From positions 1,860,001 to 1,924,000 of the forward strand of contig NZ_JADBEK010000001.1 of NCBI RefSeq assembly GCF_014873145.1: a stretch of 64,000 nucleotides of DNA. Reading direction: 5' to 3'. This document shows positions 36,069 to 44,958 of this stretch, piece by piece. The notes beneath the pieces were generated by a model. It searched no databases. It was given only the letters and a program-made list of their open reading frames with translations, and was not told the DNA's origin. Origin of the DNA: Nonomuraea angiospora (GTDB lineage Bacteria > Actinomycetota > Actinomycetes > Streptosporangiales > Streptosporangiaceae). The position numbers and the translations under genes are program-made. Numbering within the stretch: position 1 is the first letter of the stretch; every line of letters starts with the position of its first letter.

Positions 36069-37421
36069 TCACGCCGCGTGCATCGCGGCGATGATCCGGG
36101 TCGTGGACCTGCCGGGCACGCTGGCCAGAACGACCGTCTCCGCGCCCAGTTTCCGCAGCGACTCCGCCTCCGGCAGCTCCCTGCCGGAGTAGTCGCCGCC
36201 CTTCACCCACACGTGCGGCCTGAGCCGTTCGATGGCCTGGGCCGGGGTGTCCTCATCGAAGATCATGACGGCGTCGACGCATCCCAGCGCGCCGAGCACC
36301 TCGGCTCTGTCCTGCTGCCCGACGACGGGCCTGTTCGGGCCCTTGAGCCGCCTGGCCGAGGCGTCGGAGTTGAGGCACACGATCAGCGCGTCGCCGAGCG
36401 CCCTGGCTCTGCGCAGCAGGCTCACGTGCCCGGCGTGCAGCAGGTCGAAACAGCCGCCGGTGGCGATCAGCCGGCCGCCGTTGGCCCTGACCAGGTCGGC
36501 GATCTCGGTGACGGTACGCGGCCGGTCGCGCATCTGCGCGCGGGGCGGCCTGATGGCCGCGGCTCCGCCCGCCTCGACGAATCTGGCGGCCTCCCCGACG
36601 CCGAGGGCGACCGCGTCCTCGACCGGCAGCCGGTCGCGCAACGCCAGCGCCGCCGCCGCCGCGAACCTGTCTCCCGCGCCGCACACGTCGTGGCCGCCGT
36701 CGAGCAGGGGCGGCGGGATCCTGGTGTGGTGGCCGCCTTCGTGCGCCAGCACCGCGCCGTCGGCGCCGAGCGTCACCGCGACCGCCCGCGCGCGCAGGGC
36801 CTTCACCAGGCTGCGGGCCGCCTCGTCCGGCCCGGCGTACGGCGGCGGGCACAGCAGCCGGGCCTCGCTCTCACTGGGGGTGATGAGCGCGCACCCGTGG
36901 AGGGGGCTCGGGCCCTTCGGATGGGGGTCCCACACGATGGGCGCGTCCACCTCCCCGAGCAGATCGAGCAGCGAGCCCGCCATGCCCCTGCCGTAGTCGG
37001 AGACCAGCACGGCGCCCGCCGTCCGCAGAGCGGAGCGGACCGTGCGGGCCACCTCGCCGGCCAGGCCGCCGGCGACGTGCCCGTCGCCGGTGTCGAGGCG
37101 CACCAGCGTCTGCCCTGCCGCTCTGACCCGCGTCTTGCAGACCGTGGCGCCGCGCAGCGGCACCGGGACGACCCGCAGCCGGCCGTTCAGCAGCCCCCGC
37201 AGCGTGCGCCCGCTCTCGTCGTCGGCCAGCGCGGTGACCAGCACCACCTCCGCGCCGTCCCTGGCGGCCAGCAGCGCCGCCAGTCCCGCGCCGCCGGGCC
37301 GTGGGTGTCTCGCCTCGACGTCGACGACGGGCACGGGGGCGTCGGGCGCGAGCCGTTCGGCGTTGCCCTCGATGTCCACGTCCAGCAGCGTGTCGCCGAT
37401 GACGACCAGCGGTCCGTTCAC
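36069..37421 (-). CDS. hldE: Bifunctional heptose 7-phosphate kinase / heptose 1-phosphate adenylyltransferase
   Basis: 450 aa from GTG 37421, coupled to the gmhA-like stop and behind GAGGAGGCGGGAGA. The N-terminal PfkB-type kinase (about 1-310) has GDTLLDVDIEGNAERLAPDA and PVPVV, ITPSESEARLL and catalytic DVCGAGDRFAAA. The C-terminal cytidylyltransferase-fold domain (about 320-450) has GGCFDLLHAGHVSLLRRARA, VCLNSDASARRLKGPNRPV and VWVKGGDYSG. This is the full HldE layout, making ADP-activated D-glycero-D-manno-heptose. The phosphatase GmhB and the epimerase HldD of Gram-negative pathways are not in the window. Confidence 0.92.
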   Translation of the reverse strand: MNGPLVVIGDTLLDVDIEGNAERLAPDAPVPVVDVEARHPRPGGAGLAALLAARDGAEVVLVTALADDESGRTLRGLLNGRLRVVPVPLRGATVCKTRVRAAGQTLVRLDTGDGHVAGGLAGEVARTVRSALRTAGAVLVSDYGRGMAGSLLDLLGEVDAPIVWDPHPKGPSPLHGCALITPSESEARLLCPPPYAGPDEAARSLVKALRARAVAVTLGADGAVLAHEGGHHTRIPPPLLDGGHDVCGAGDRFAAAAALALRDRLPVEDAVALGVGEAARFVEAGGAAAIRPPRAQMRDRPRTVTEIADLVRANGGRLIATGGCFDLLHAGHVSLLRRARALGDALIVCLNSDASARRLKGPNRPVVGQQDRAEVLGALGCVDAVMIFDEDTPAQAIERLRPHVWVKGGDYSGRELPEAESLRKLGAETVVLASVPGRSTTRIIAAMHAA

Positions 37422-37969
37422 TCTCCCGCCTCCTCGATCGCGTGGCAGAGGAGGTGGATCATGGCCAGGTGCACCTCCTGCACGGTCGCGGTGTCCGTGG
37501 CGGGCACCGCGACCACCTCGTCGCTGATCTCGGCCAGCGGGTTCGGCGTCCTGCCCGTCATGGCCCAGGTGACCAGCCCGCACTCGCGCGCCGCCCGGGC
37601 GGCGGCCAGCACGTTGCCGCTGGCGCCGCTGGTGGACAGGCACAGCAGCACGTCGCCCTGGCGGCCGTGCGCGCAGACCTGCCGGGCGTAGACGGCGTCC
37701 GCGCCGAAGTCGTTGGAGATCGCCGTCACCGACGAGGTGTCGGCGTGCAGCGCGATGGCCGCGTAGGGCCGCCGCTCCCCCTTGAACCTGCCGACCAGCT
37801 CGGCCGTCAGGTGCTGGGCCTCGGCGGCCGAGCCGCCGTTGCCGCACACCAGCAGCCGTCCGCCGCCGCCGAGGACGGCCGCGAGCTTGCGGCCCCACGC
37901 CTCCACGGTCGGCGCCTGGCCGGCGCTCATCGACAGCGCCTCGCGCAGCATGGTCAGGTGCCTGTGCAT
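37418..37969 (-). CDS. gmhA: Sedoheptulose 7-phosphate isomerase GmhA
   Basis: 183 aa, SIS-domain isomerase. The active site is visible in LLVCGNGGSAAEAQHLTAEL (catalytic Glu), TAISNDFGADAVYARQV, LCLSTSGASGNVLAA and VQEVHLAMIHLLCHAIE (catalytic His). GmhA makes D-glycero-D-manno-heptose 7-phosphate from sedoheptulose 7-phosphate and feeds HldE, the next gene. It overlaps the GT4 gene upstream by 16 bp and hldE by 4 bp. Alternative in-frame starts at M7 or M14 are possible. Confidence 0.92.
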   Translation of the reverse strand: MHRHLTMLREALSMSAGQAPTVEAWGRKLAAVLGGGGRLLVCGNGGSAAEAQHLTAELVGRFKGERRPYAAIALHADTSSVTAISNDFGADAVYARQVCAHGRQGDVLLCLSTSGASGNVLAAARAARECGLVTWAMTGRTPNPLAEISDEVVAVPATDTATVQEVHLAMIHLLCHAIEEAGE

Positions 37970-39141
37970 GTCATCCCCCTCACCTCGGCGCCCAGCACGG
38001 CGCGGTAGACGGCCTCGGTCTGCTCGGCCACCCGCGGCCAGCCGTAGCGCTGCCTGGCTCGGCGCGCCCCCGCGGCGCCGAGCTCCGCCGCCCGTTGCGG
38101 GGCGCCGAGCAGGTCTCTCAGCTCGCGTGCCAGCGCCTGCGGCCGGCGCGGCGGAACCAGTACGCCGCAGCCGTCGACCGTGTCGAGATGGCCGCCGACG
38201 GCCGAGGCGATCACCGGCACGCCGCAGGCCATCGCCTCCAGCGGCACCATGCCGAACGGCTCGTACCAGGGCACGGTGACCACGACGTCGGCCGAGCGCA
38301 TCAGCGCGGGAACCTCGTCGTGCGGGACGCCGCCGAGCACCTTCACCCGGTCAGCCAGTCCGTAGGCGCCGGCCAGACCCGCCAGCCGGGCGGCTTCCGG
38401 GTCGCCGTCGGAGCCGCCCGCGATCAGCAGCTCGGCCTCCGGCACCTCGCGCAGCGCCCGCAGCACGGTGTCGACGCCCTTGCGCGGCACCAGCCGGCCG
38501 ATGCTCAGCACCCGCGGGCGCGCGCCCCTGTCCGCGCGCGGACCTTCGGGGGTGAAACGGTCCAGGTCCACCCCGCAGGGCACGATCGAGATGACGTGGC
38601 CGGGCACCCCCATGGCGTGCAGCTCGCCGACCTCGTCCGAGCAGGTGGCCAGCACCGCCGCCGCCTCCCGGCCGATCCGCCGCTCGGCGTCGATCCGGCC
38701 CGGCGGGCTGGTGTCCGCGTCGCCCTGCCAGCGCCGTTTCACCGTGCCCAGCGCGTGGAAGGTCTGCACGACGGGACGGTGACCCGCCGCCAGCAGCGCG
38801 GCCGTGCCGCTCATCCAGAAGTGCGCGTGCACGACGTCCGGGGCGCGCCGCGTCCAGCGCCGCGCCAGTTGCTCGGCGAAGGCGGGCATGTACGGGGGCA
38901 GCTCGTCCTTGGGGATCGGCACGGCGGGCCCGGCCCGGACGTACTCGACCCGCACCCCGTCGCCCAGCGGCACGCTCCGCGGCTGCTCGGGCGAGCCGCG
39001 CCGGGTGTGGACCAGCACGTCGTGGCCGCGCCGGGCCAGGGCGAGCGCGAGCGCGGCGACATGGACGTTCTGCCCGCCCGCGTCGACCCCGCCGATCGCG
39101 GCCAGCGGATCGGCGTGCTCGGAGACGAGATCGATCTTCAT
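37954..39141 (-). CDS. Glycosyltransferase family 4
   Basis: 395 aa from ATG 39141, ATGA overlap with the GT9 copy B gene. GT-B fold: the N-terminal domain starts DLVSEHADPLAAIGGVDAGG QNVHV, a GGVDAGGQNVHV pattern shared with sucrose-phosphate-synthase-like GT4 enzymes. The C-terminal domain has LSIGRLVPRKGVDTVLRALR, GGVPHDEVPALMRSADVVVT and the EX7E donor motif (EPFGMVPLEAMACGVPVIAS). It adds a sugar from a nucleotide donor to the operon's glycan. Donor and acceptor cannot be read from the sequence. Confidence 0.9.
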   Translation of the reverse strand: MKIDLVSEHADPLAAIGGVDAGGQNVHVAALALALARRGHDVLVHTRRGSPEQPRSVPLGDGVRVEYVRAGPAVPIPKDELPPYMPAFAEQLARRWTRRAPDVVHAHFWMSGTAALLAAGHRPVVQTFHALGTVKRRWQGDADTSPPGRIDAERRIGREAAAVLATCSDEVGELHAMGVPGHVISIVPCGVDLDRFTPEGPRADRGARPRVLSIGRLVPRKGVDTVLRALREVPEAELLIAGGSDGDPEAARLAGLAGAYGLADRVKVLGGVPHDEVPALMRSADVVVTVPWYEPFGMVPLEAMACGVPVIASAVGGHLDTVDGCGVLVPPRRPQALARELRDLLGAPQRAAELGAAGARRARQRYGWPRVAEQTEAVYRAVLGAEVRGMTCTGT

Positions 39142-40130
39142 CGGACCAGTTCCCTCACTGCCTTGACGACTTGCGCGGCCGTGACTCCTGCCAGACACGG
39201 ATGTCCGTCGACCGGGCAGATCCGCGCCCGCGTGTCCTTGCACGGGCCTTCCTGGTCGCCGAGCAGCACGTACGGCACCCCGTACGGGGCCCACCGCCCG
39301 GCCGGCACCACCGGGGAGAAGAGGCTGACCACCGGGGTGCCGACGGCGGCCGCCAGGTGGGCGGGGCCGGTGTTGCCCGCCACCAGCGCGCAGGCGTCCC
39401 GGAGCACTCCGGCCAGCTCCGGCAGGCTGGTCAGCCCGCCGAGATCGATCGCGTGGCCGCCCGCCACGTGGGCGGTCAGCGCGCGTTCGCCCGGACCGCC
39501 GGTGACCACCACCGCGAAGCCCTCATCGGCCAGCGCCTCGACCGCCTCCCGGTGCCGGGACGGCGGCCAGGCGCGGGCGGGGGCGGCGGTCCCCGGATGG
39601 ACGACGACGTAGCCGGGCGGGCCCACCCGGCTCGGCGGCGGCGGGGTGATGGCCAGCGCGCCGCCGTCGACCGGTGGGAAGCCCGCGGCCGCGGCGACCG
39701 CCAGCATCCGCTCCGCCTCCGGCAGGTGCCTGGCCTCGTCGATCCGCACCCTGACGTCGAGCAGGGAGCCTGGGTAGTCCTCGCTGATCGCGGTGATCCT
39801 GCCGACCCCGCGCAACCTCAGCAGCAGGGCGAGCGGCAGCGCCGACTGATGGAAAGAGGTGAGAATCACCGCCTCGCCAGCGTCGGGCAGCGCCTCCATG
39901 AGGCGGGCGACGTGCTCGCCGGTGACGGGCGGCGGGTCGGCGTCGATCCACGGCGCCTGCCACTCGATGACGCGGTCGACGCCGGGCAGGAGCTCGGCAG
40001 CCGCCCGGCCGCGCGGGCCGGCCAGGAAGACCACCCGGTCGGCGTGCGCGCCGACCGCGCGCACGGCGGGACCTGCGAGCAGCACATCACCGGCGCTGTC
40101 CGGGCGAGCCACCAGGACGGTGCGGCTCAC
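39138..40130 (-). CDS. Glycosyltransferase family 9 (ADP-heptosyltransferase-like), copy B
   Basis: 330 aa from GTG 40130, overlapping the GT2 stop. The N-terminal GT-B domain has RPDSAGDVLLAGPAVRAVGA and LTSFHQSALPLALLLRL. The donor domain has YVVVHPGTAAPARAWPPSRH, VAGNTGPAHLAAAVGTPVVS and LFSPVVPAGRWAPYG. Near the C-terminus lies a Cys pattern (CKDTRARICPVDGHPC) common in GT9 heptosyltransferases. With copy A it gives two predicted heptosyl transfer steps in one operon. Confidence 0.9.
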   Translation of the reverse strand: MSRTVLVARPDSAGDVLLAGPAVRAVGAHADRVVFLAGPRGRAAAELLPGVDRVIEWQAPWIDADPPPVTGEHVARLMEALPDAGEAVILTSFHQSALPLALLLRLRGVGRITAISEDYPGSLLDVRVRIDEARHLPEAERMLAVAAAAGFPPVDGGALAITPPPPSRVGPPGYVVVHPGTAAPARAWPPSRHREAVEALADEGFAVVVTGGPGERALTAHVAGGHAIDLGGLTSLPELAGVLRDACALVAGNTGPAHLAAAVGTPVVSLFSPVVPAGRWAPYGVPYVLLGDQEGPCKDTRARICPVDGHPCLAGVTAAQVVKAVRELVR

Positions 40131-41029
40131 CAGCGCTCCCTCAGCTCCCCGCGAAGCCGGTGCGCGCAGGCGACGGGCGGGATGGCCGCGCTCGTGACCA
40201 GCATCCTGACGATCTCGGCGGGCGTCCGGGGTCCCGGCGCGATGCGCTCCCACGCGAAGCGCGCGGTGAGCGCCGCCCACCCCGCCGCCGCGAGGAGCGC
40301 GGCATCCGCCACCCGGTTCCTGGCGGTGCCGTCGCGCTGCCCTGCCGCGGCCACGGCCGTGGTCAGGGCCAGGGTGAGGGCGGACATCCCCAGTGCGGCC
40401 GTGACGGCGTGCCTGGGCAGCAGCCCGCCCGCCCCGATCAGCGACCGCCAGCCGGGCCCGTGGATCCGGCGCATCAGCGCGTCGTCGGCGTTGCCCCGCT
40501 GGAATCGCACGCTGGCCCAGAAGCCGTCGTCCCGCACGGGGTGCCGGGTCACCCGCCGCCCCTTGACCAGCCGGTAGCCGGCCGCCATCACCCTCAGCGC
40601 GAGATCGGCGTCCTCCCGGTAGGCGCGGGGGAAGCGCTCGTCGAACCCGCCGACCTTCTCCAGCGCGGCCCGCCGGTAGGCCATGTCCGCGGTGATCCAG
40701 TCCGCGTCCGCCAGGCCGGCCGTGTTGCGCTCGGCGTCCGTCGGCCGGCGGCCCTCCGGCAGCGGCACCACGATCCTGCCCTGGCTGCCGCCCACGTCCT
40801 CCGGCAGGTCCGCCAGGTCCTTGACGGCCGCGTCCAGCCATCCCTCGGCGGGCACCACGTCGTCGTCGAGGAAGACCACCCAGGGTGTGCGCGCCTGCCG
40901 CCAGCCCTGGTTGCGCGCCGCGGCGGGTCCTCTGCGTTCGGTGTCCTCCACCACGATCACCGGCACGCCCGCCGGAACGGCGTCGGCCAGGGAGGCCCGC
41001 CCGATCGTGGGGATCACCACCGTGATCAT
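40127..41029 (-). CDS. Glycosyltransferase family 2 with C-terminal membrane segment
   Basis: 300 aa from ATG 41029, overlapping the carbamoyltransferase stop by 4 bp. The GT-A fold starts MITVVIPTIGRASLADAVPA. The metal/nucleotide DXD region is WVVFLDDDVVPAEGWLDAAV, followed by GGFDERFPRAYREDADLALR, which carries the ED motif of GT2 enzymes. Residues about 215-240 (AVTAALGMSALTLALTTAVA) are hydrophobic and probably membrane-associated. It is likely to start or extend the glycan on a lipid or protein at the inner face of the membrane. Confidence 0.9.
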   Translation of the reverse strand: MITVVIPTIGRASLADAVPAGVPVIVVEDTERRGPAAARNQGWRQARTPWVVFLDDDVVPAEGWLDAAVKDLADLPEDVGGSQGRIVVPLPEGRRPTDAERNTAGLADADWITADMAYRRAALEKVGGFDERFPRAYREDADLALRVMAAGYRLVKGRRVTRHPVRDDGFWASVRFQRGNADDALMRRIHGPGWRSLIGAGGLLPRHAVTAALGMSALTLALTTAVAAAGQRDGTARNRVADAALLAAAGWAALTARFAWERIAPGPRTPAEIVRMLVTSAAIPPVACAHRLRGELRERW

Positions 41030-42645
41030 GCCGGCCTCCGCACCACGAACGGCCCGATCACGAGCACGTCGACCGGCGCGGAGCCGAAGCACTCCAGCGC
41101 GTCCCTCGGCGAGTCGACCATCGGCCGTCCCGCCGTGTTCAGGCTGGTGTTCACCACGACGGGCAGCCCCGACAGCGCCTCGAACCGTTCCAGCACCGCC
41201 GCCATCAGGGGATCGCTCTCCGGGGAGACGGTCTGGATGCGGGCCGTCCCGTCCACGTGCACGACGGCGGGGATCCGCTCCCGCCACTCCGGCCGCACGT
41301 CGTGGACGAACAGCATGTACGGCGAGGGCACCGGGCCCCGGCCGAAGATCTCCCTCGCCCTGGACTCCAGCACCATGGGCGCGACCGGCCGGAACTGCTC
41401 CCGGCCCTTGACGTCGTTGAGCCGCTCGGTGTTGCGGACGTGGCCGGGGTGGGCCAGCAAGGAGCGCCGGCCCAGCGCGCGCGGCCCGTACTCGCTGCGG
41501 CCCTGGAACCAGGCCACGATCCTGTCGTCGGCCAGCGCCGCGGCCACCTCGCCGGCCAGGTCCCGCGGCCGCGTGTACGGCACGCGCGCCACGTCCAGCC
41601 ACGCGGCCACCTCGTCGTCGCTCCAGCGGCGCCCCAGGTCCGCGCCGGGCATGGGGCCGGCGGGCTCGCCGTGCTCCTGCGCCAGGTGCAGGGCGCCCCC
41701 GAGCGCCGTGCCCGAGTCGCCGGCGGCCGGCTGCACCCAGATGTCCTCGAACGGGCCCTCGGCCAGCAGCCGGGTGTTGGCCACGCAGTTGAGCGCCACC
41801 CCTCCGGCCATCGCCAGGCGCCGCGCGCCCGTCCGGCCGTGCAGCCAGAAGGCCAGGTCGAGCAGGACCTCCTCCAGCCGCGTCTGGACGCTGGCGGCCA
41901 GGTCGGCGTGGTCGGCGGTCCACTTCTCCCCGCCGGCGAGCTTCTTGGCGAAGCCGCCCCAGTCGATGGGCTCGACCCTGAAGCCGCCCTCCGGCGTGGC
42001 CGCGATCAGCTCGCGCAGCACGTCGAGGTGCCGGGGCGTGCCGTAGGAGGCCAGGGCCATGACCTTGTACTCGTCGCTGGAGCGCATGAAGCCCAGGTGC
42101 TCGGTGACCTCCTCGTACATCAGGCCGAGCGAGTGCGGCAGCTCCTGCGTGGCGAGCGTGGTCAGCTCGCCGTCCCGGTAGTGGCCGGCCAGGTGCGAGA
42201 CGGACTCGCCGCGGCCGTCGCACACCAGGACCGCGCACTCCTCGAACGGCGCGGCGAGCCCCGCCGAGGCCGCGTGCGCCACGTGGTGCGGCACGAACCG
42301 CACCTGCGCCGGGTCGAGCCCGGGCAGCGCCGTGGCCAGGAAGCTCGGCGCCCTCGTCGCGTACGTGGTGCGCAGGTCCTCCCACGGGGCTCCCGTCTCC
42401 TGCCGCACCAGCGAGGGATCGTAGGAATAGGCGACCGCGTCGAGATCCTCGGGCCGCAGCCCGGCCTCGGCGAGACACCAGGCGGCGGCCAGCTCGGGCA
42501 GCTCCCACGCCGAGAACGGCACGGGCCGCTTGCCGTGCTTGCGCCGGCTGAACCGCTCCTCTTCCGCGGCCGCGACGACCTCGCCGTCCACCACGAGGGC
42601 GGCGGCGGGATCGTGGAAAACCGCGTTGATCCCCAGGAACTTCAT
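41026..42645 (-). CDS. NodU/CmcH-family carbamoyltransferase
   Basis: 539 aa from ATG 42645. The N-terminal Kae1-like domain reads FLGINAVFHDPAAALVVDGE, AAAEEERFSRRKHGKRP and PHHVAHAASAGLA (metal-binding His region), with DGRGE and GLMYEEVTEHLGF further on. The C-terminal part (FQGRSEYGPRALGRRSLLAH; NTSLNTAGRPMVDSPRDALE) is the conserved O-carbamoyltransferase domain. These enzymes use carbamoyl phosphate and ATP to carbamoylate a hydroxyl, often on a sugar. It is the first gene of the nine-gene operon, so the glycan or its heptose is probably carbamoylated. The upstream 128 bp separate it from a divergent glycosyltransferase. Confidence 0.93.
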   Translation of the reverse strand: MKFLGINAVFHDPAAALVVDGEVVAAAEEERFSRRKHGKRPVPFSAWELPELAAAWCLAEAGLRPEDLDAVAYSYDPSLVRQETGAPWEDLRTTYATRAPSFLATALPGLDPAQVRFVPHHVAHAASAGLAAPFEECAVLVCDGRGESVSHLAGHYRDGELTTLATQELPHSLGLMYEEVTEHLGFMRSSDEYKVMALASYGTPRHLDVLRELIAATPEGGFRVEPIDWGGFAKKLAGGEKWTADHADLAASVQTRLEEVLLDLAFWLHGRTGARRLAMAGGVALNCVANTRLLAEGPFEDIWVQPAAGDSGTALGGALHLAQEHGEPAGPMPGADLGRRWSDDEVAAWLDVARVPYTRPRDLAGEVAAALADDRIVAWFQGRSEYGPRALGRRSLLAHPGHVRNTERLNDVKGREQFRPVAPMVLESRAREIFGRGPVPSPYMLFVHDVRPEWRERIPAVVHVDGTARIQTVSPESDPLMAAVLERFEALSGLPVVVNTSLNTAGRPMVDSPRDALECFGSAPVDVLVIGPFVVRRPA

Positions 42646-42773
42646 ACGAGAAGCGCTACCGAGCGAAGCGGTCGTTAAACAGCCGGTAGAAGGGGCAGCC
42701 ATCCCTCATGCCGACGCCATGGCCGAGGGGGCCGGGTTTTCGAGCATGACGAAATCCAGAAAACGGTGCGCGT

Positions 42774-43688
42774 ATGAAAATCCTGGTCTGGCACGTGCAC
42801 GGCTCGTGGACCACCTCGTTCGTCCAGGGCCGTCACACCTACCTCGTCCCTCTCACCCCCGGCCGCGACGCCGACGGCAGAGGGCGGGCGCAGAGCTTCG
42901 ACTGGCCGTCCTCGGTACGCGAGGTGCCGTGGGACCGGCTCGCGCACGAGCAGATCGACCTGGTCGTCTACCAGCGCCCACACGAGATCGAGCTGGCCCG
43001 CGACTGGCTCGGCGGCGCGGTGCCCGGCGTCTACGTCGAGCACAACACCCCCAAGGGCGACGTGCCCGCCACCCGGCACCCGCTGGCCGGCCAGTCGGCC
43101 ATCCCGCTCGTGCACGTGACCCACTTCAACGCGCTGTACTGGGACAACGGCATCGCCCCCGTCCGCGTCATCGAGCACGGCGTGGTCGATCCCGGCCACC
43201 GCTACACCGGCGAGCTGCCCAGGGCCGCTGTGGTGATCAACGAGCCGGTCCGGCGCGCGCGGGTGGCCGGCACCGACCTGCTGGCCGCCTTCGACGTGCC
43301 GCTCGACGTGTACGGCATGAAGGCCACGGGCCTGCCGTACCCGGCCTACGACCTGCCGCAGGCCGAGCTGCACGCGGCCCTCGCCATGCGCCGCGCCTAC
43401 CTGCACCCCTACCGGTGGACCTCGCTCGGCCTCGCGCTCATCGAGGCCATGATGCTGGGCCTGCCCGTCGTCGCCCTGGCCGCCACGGAGGCGATCGAGG
43501 CCGTCCCGCCGGAGGCCGGCGTCCTGTCCACCAAGCTGCCCGTCCTGGTGGAGGCGCTGTCGGAGTTCGTCGGGGACCCCGCCCTGGCGAGTCAGTACGG
43601 CAAGGCCGCCCGCACGGCGGCGCTTTCCCGGTACGGCATCGCCCGGTTCCTCGACGACTGGGACCGCGTGCTGGGCGAAGCGCCGTGA
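42774..43688 (+). CDS. GT-B glycosyltransferase (GT4-like), divergent from the glycan operon
   Basis: 304 aa, ATG 42774. It is short for GT4, with a reduced N-terminal domain (MKILVWHVHGSWTTSFVQGR). The C-terminal half has the donor region ALAMRRAYLHPYRWTSLGLA and LIEAMMLGLPVVALAATEA, equivalent to the E-X7-E donor loop. It has an unusual acceptor-side motif (GVYVEHNTPKGDVPATRHPL). It reads away from the carbamoyltransferase operon and probably decorates the same glycan. The 128-bp divergent gap has no clear operator that I can identify. Confidence 0.82.
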   Translation: MKILVWHVHGSWTTSFVQGRHTYLVPLTPGRDADGRGRAQSFDWPSSVREVPWDRLAHEQIDLVVYQRPHEIELARDWLGGAVPGVYVEHNTPKGDVPATRHPLAGQSAIPLVHVTHFNALYWDNGIAPVRVIEHGVVDPGHRYTGELPRAAVVINEPVRRARVAGTDLLAAFDVPLDVYGMKATGLPYPAYDLPQAELHAALAMRRAYLHPYRWTSLGLALIEAMMLGLPVVALAATEAIEAVPPEAGVLSTKLPVLVEALSEFVGDPALASQYGKAARTAALSRYGIARFLDDWDRVLGEAP

Positions 43689-43690
43689 AC

Positions 43691-43714
43691 GTTTACCGCG
43701 TACAGCTCGGGTAG
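43691..43714 (+). promoter_or_regulatory. SigB/SigF-type promoter for DUF6131-like peptide
   Basis: GTTT, exactly 14 nt, GGGTAG, 42 bp before the ATG at 43757. It is a close match to the general-stress consensus. Confidence 0.6.
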
Positions 43715-43756
43715 CCGAGTTTTCGACAAAATCAACGTCTCGGGATCGGTGAGAAC

Positions 43757-43912
43757 ATGATCATCATCGGTATCATCCTGGTGCTCCTGGGGTGGCTGCT
43801 CGGCATCTCGGTGCTCTACACGATCGGCGCCATCCTGCTCGTCATCGGCGTGATCCTGCTCGTCCTGGGCTCCATCGGCCGCCCGGTCGGGGGCCGGCGA
43901 TATTGGTTCTGA
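43757..43912 (+). CDS. 51-aa two-span membrane protein, DUF6131-like
   Basis: ATG 43757. Almost the whole peptide is two hydrophobic helices (IIIGIILVLLGWLLGISVLY and TIGAILLVIGVILLVLGSIG) with a short turn, ending GRPVGGRRYWF. This matches the small DUF6131 proteins widespread in actinobacteria, whose function is unknown. A SigB-type promoter and the oxidoreductase gene 36 bp downstream suggest a stress-linked transcription unit. Confidence 0.82.
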   Translation: MIIIGIILVLLGWLLGISVLYTIGAILLVIGVILLVLGSIGRPVGGRRYWF

Positions 43913-43948
43913 CCTCGCCCGCCAGTCCGCGACGAGAAGGATTCAGCC

Positions 43949-44902
43949 ATGGCACGCATCGGATACTTCCTGAGCAGCGAGGAGCACGGGCCCAAAGAAC
44001 TCGTCCGGCAGTCGAAGCTGGCCGAGCGGGCGGGCTTCGAGGGGCTCTGGATCTCCGATCACTACCATCCCTGGCTCGACGAACAGGGCCAGAGCCCCTT
44101 CGTCTGGTCGACCATCGGAGCGATCGCCGAGGCGGTGACGCTGCCGATCACGACGGCGGTCACCTGCCCCCTGGTGCGCATCCATCCGGCCGTCATCGCG
44201 CAGGCGGCCGCGACCAGCGCCGTACTGACGGGGGGCCGCTTCCAGCTCGGCGTCGGCACGGGCGAGGCGCTGAACGAGCACATCATCGACTCCCGCTGGC
44301 CCCCGGCCGCCGAACGGCTGGAGATGCTGGAGGAGGCGATCGAGGTGATGCGGCGGCTGTGGAGCGGCGAGCTGACCACCCACCGCGGAAAGCACTACTC
44401 CGTCGACAACGCGCGCCTCTACACGCTTCCCGACCAGCCGCCGCCGGTGTACATCTCCGGCTTCGGCAACAAGTCGGTCCAGCTGGCGGGGCGGATCGGC
44501 GACGGCTACATCTGCACGGGCCCGGCCGCCGACCTGGTCAAGCTGTTCCGCGAGTCCGGCGGGGCGGGCAAGCCCACGCAGGGCGGGCTGAAGGTCTGCC
44601 ACGCCGACGACGAGGCGGCCGCCCGCAAGACCGTGCACCGGCTGTGGCCGACCGAGGGCCTCAAGGGTGAGGCCTCCCAGCTGCTCCCCCTGCCACGGCA
44701 TTTCGAGCAGCTGGCGGAGATGGTCAGCGAGGAGGAGGCCACCGCCTCGATCCCGTGCGGCCCCGATCCCGAGGCGCACGTCCAGGCGATCCAGAAGTAC
44801 GTGGACGCCGGGTTCGACGAGGTCTACGTCAGCCAGATCGGCACCGAGCAGGACGCCTTCTTCGAGTTCTACGCCCGCGAGGTCCTGCCCCGGCTGCGAT
44901 GA
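43949..44902 (+). CDS. F420-dependent LLM-class oxidoreductase (FGD-like, TIGR03557-type)
   Basis: 317 aa, luciferase-like TIM barrel. Landmarks are MARIGYFLSSEEHGP, AERAGFEGLWISDHYHPWLD, TTAVTCPLVRIHPAVIAQAA, FQLGVGTGEALNEHI and PPVYISGFGNKSVQLAGRIG. The pattern is that of F420-dependent glucose-6-phosphate dehydrogenase relatives, which reduce coenzyme F420. The substrate is not certain; relatives include hydroxymycolate- and G6P-dehydrogenases. It follows the DUF6131-like gene by 36 bp and ends in front of an exceptionally strong terminator. An F420:NADPH-type gene lies at 61810, so the host uses F420. Confidence 0.9.
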   Translation: MARIGYFLSSEEHGPKELVRQSKLAERAGFEGLWISDHYHPWLDEQGQSPFVWSTIGAIAEAVTLPITTAVTCPLVRIHPAVIAQAAATSAVLTGGRFQLGVGTGEALNEHIIDSRWPPAAERLEMLEEAIEVMRRLWSGELTTHRGKHYSVDNARLYTLPDQPPPVYISGFGNKSVQLAGRIGDGYICTGPAADLVKLFRESGGAGKPTQGGLKVCHADDEAAARKTVHRLWPTEGLKGEASQLLPLPRHFEQLAEMVSEEEATASIPCGPDPEAHVQAIQKYVDAGFDEVYVSQIGTEQDAFFEFYAREVLPRLR

Positions 44903-44916
44903 CCCGGTTGCGATGT

Positions 44917-44952
44917 GTCCGGCCGGCGTCAGGCGACTGACGCCGGCCGGAC
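44917..44952. terminator. Bidirectional terminator with 16-bp perfect stem
   Basis: GTCCGGCCGGCGTCAG pairs perfectly with CTGACGCCGGCCGGAC around a GCGA tetraloop. It lies between the convergent oxidoreductase and TPP-enzyme genes and should end both transcripts. Confidence 0.9.
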
Positions 44953-44958
44953 GGCATC

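Noticed and set aside
42646..42773. SigB-type promoters in the gap between the carbamoyltransferase and GT genes
   Set aside because: GTTT-like and GTTA-like boxes occur on both strands, but the -10 elements (CGGTAG, GGGCAG) fit poorly or have unlikely positions.
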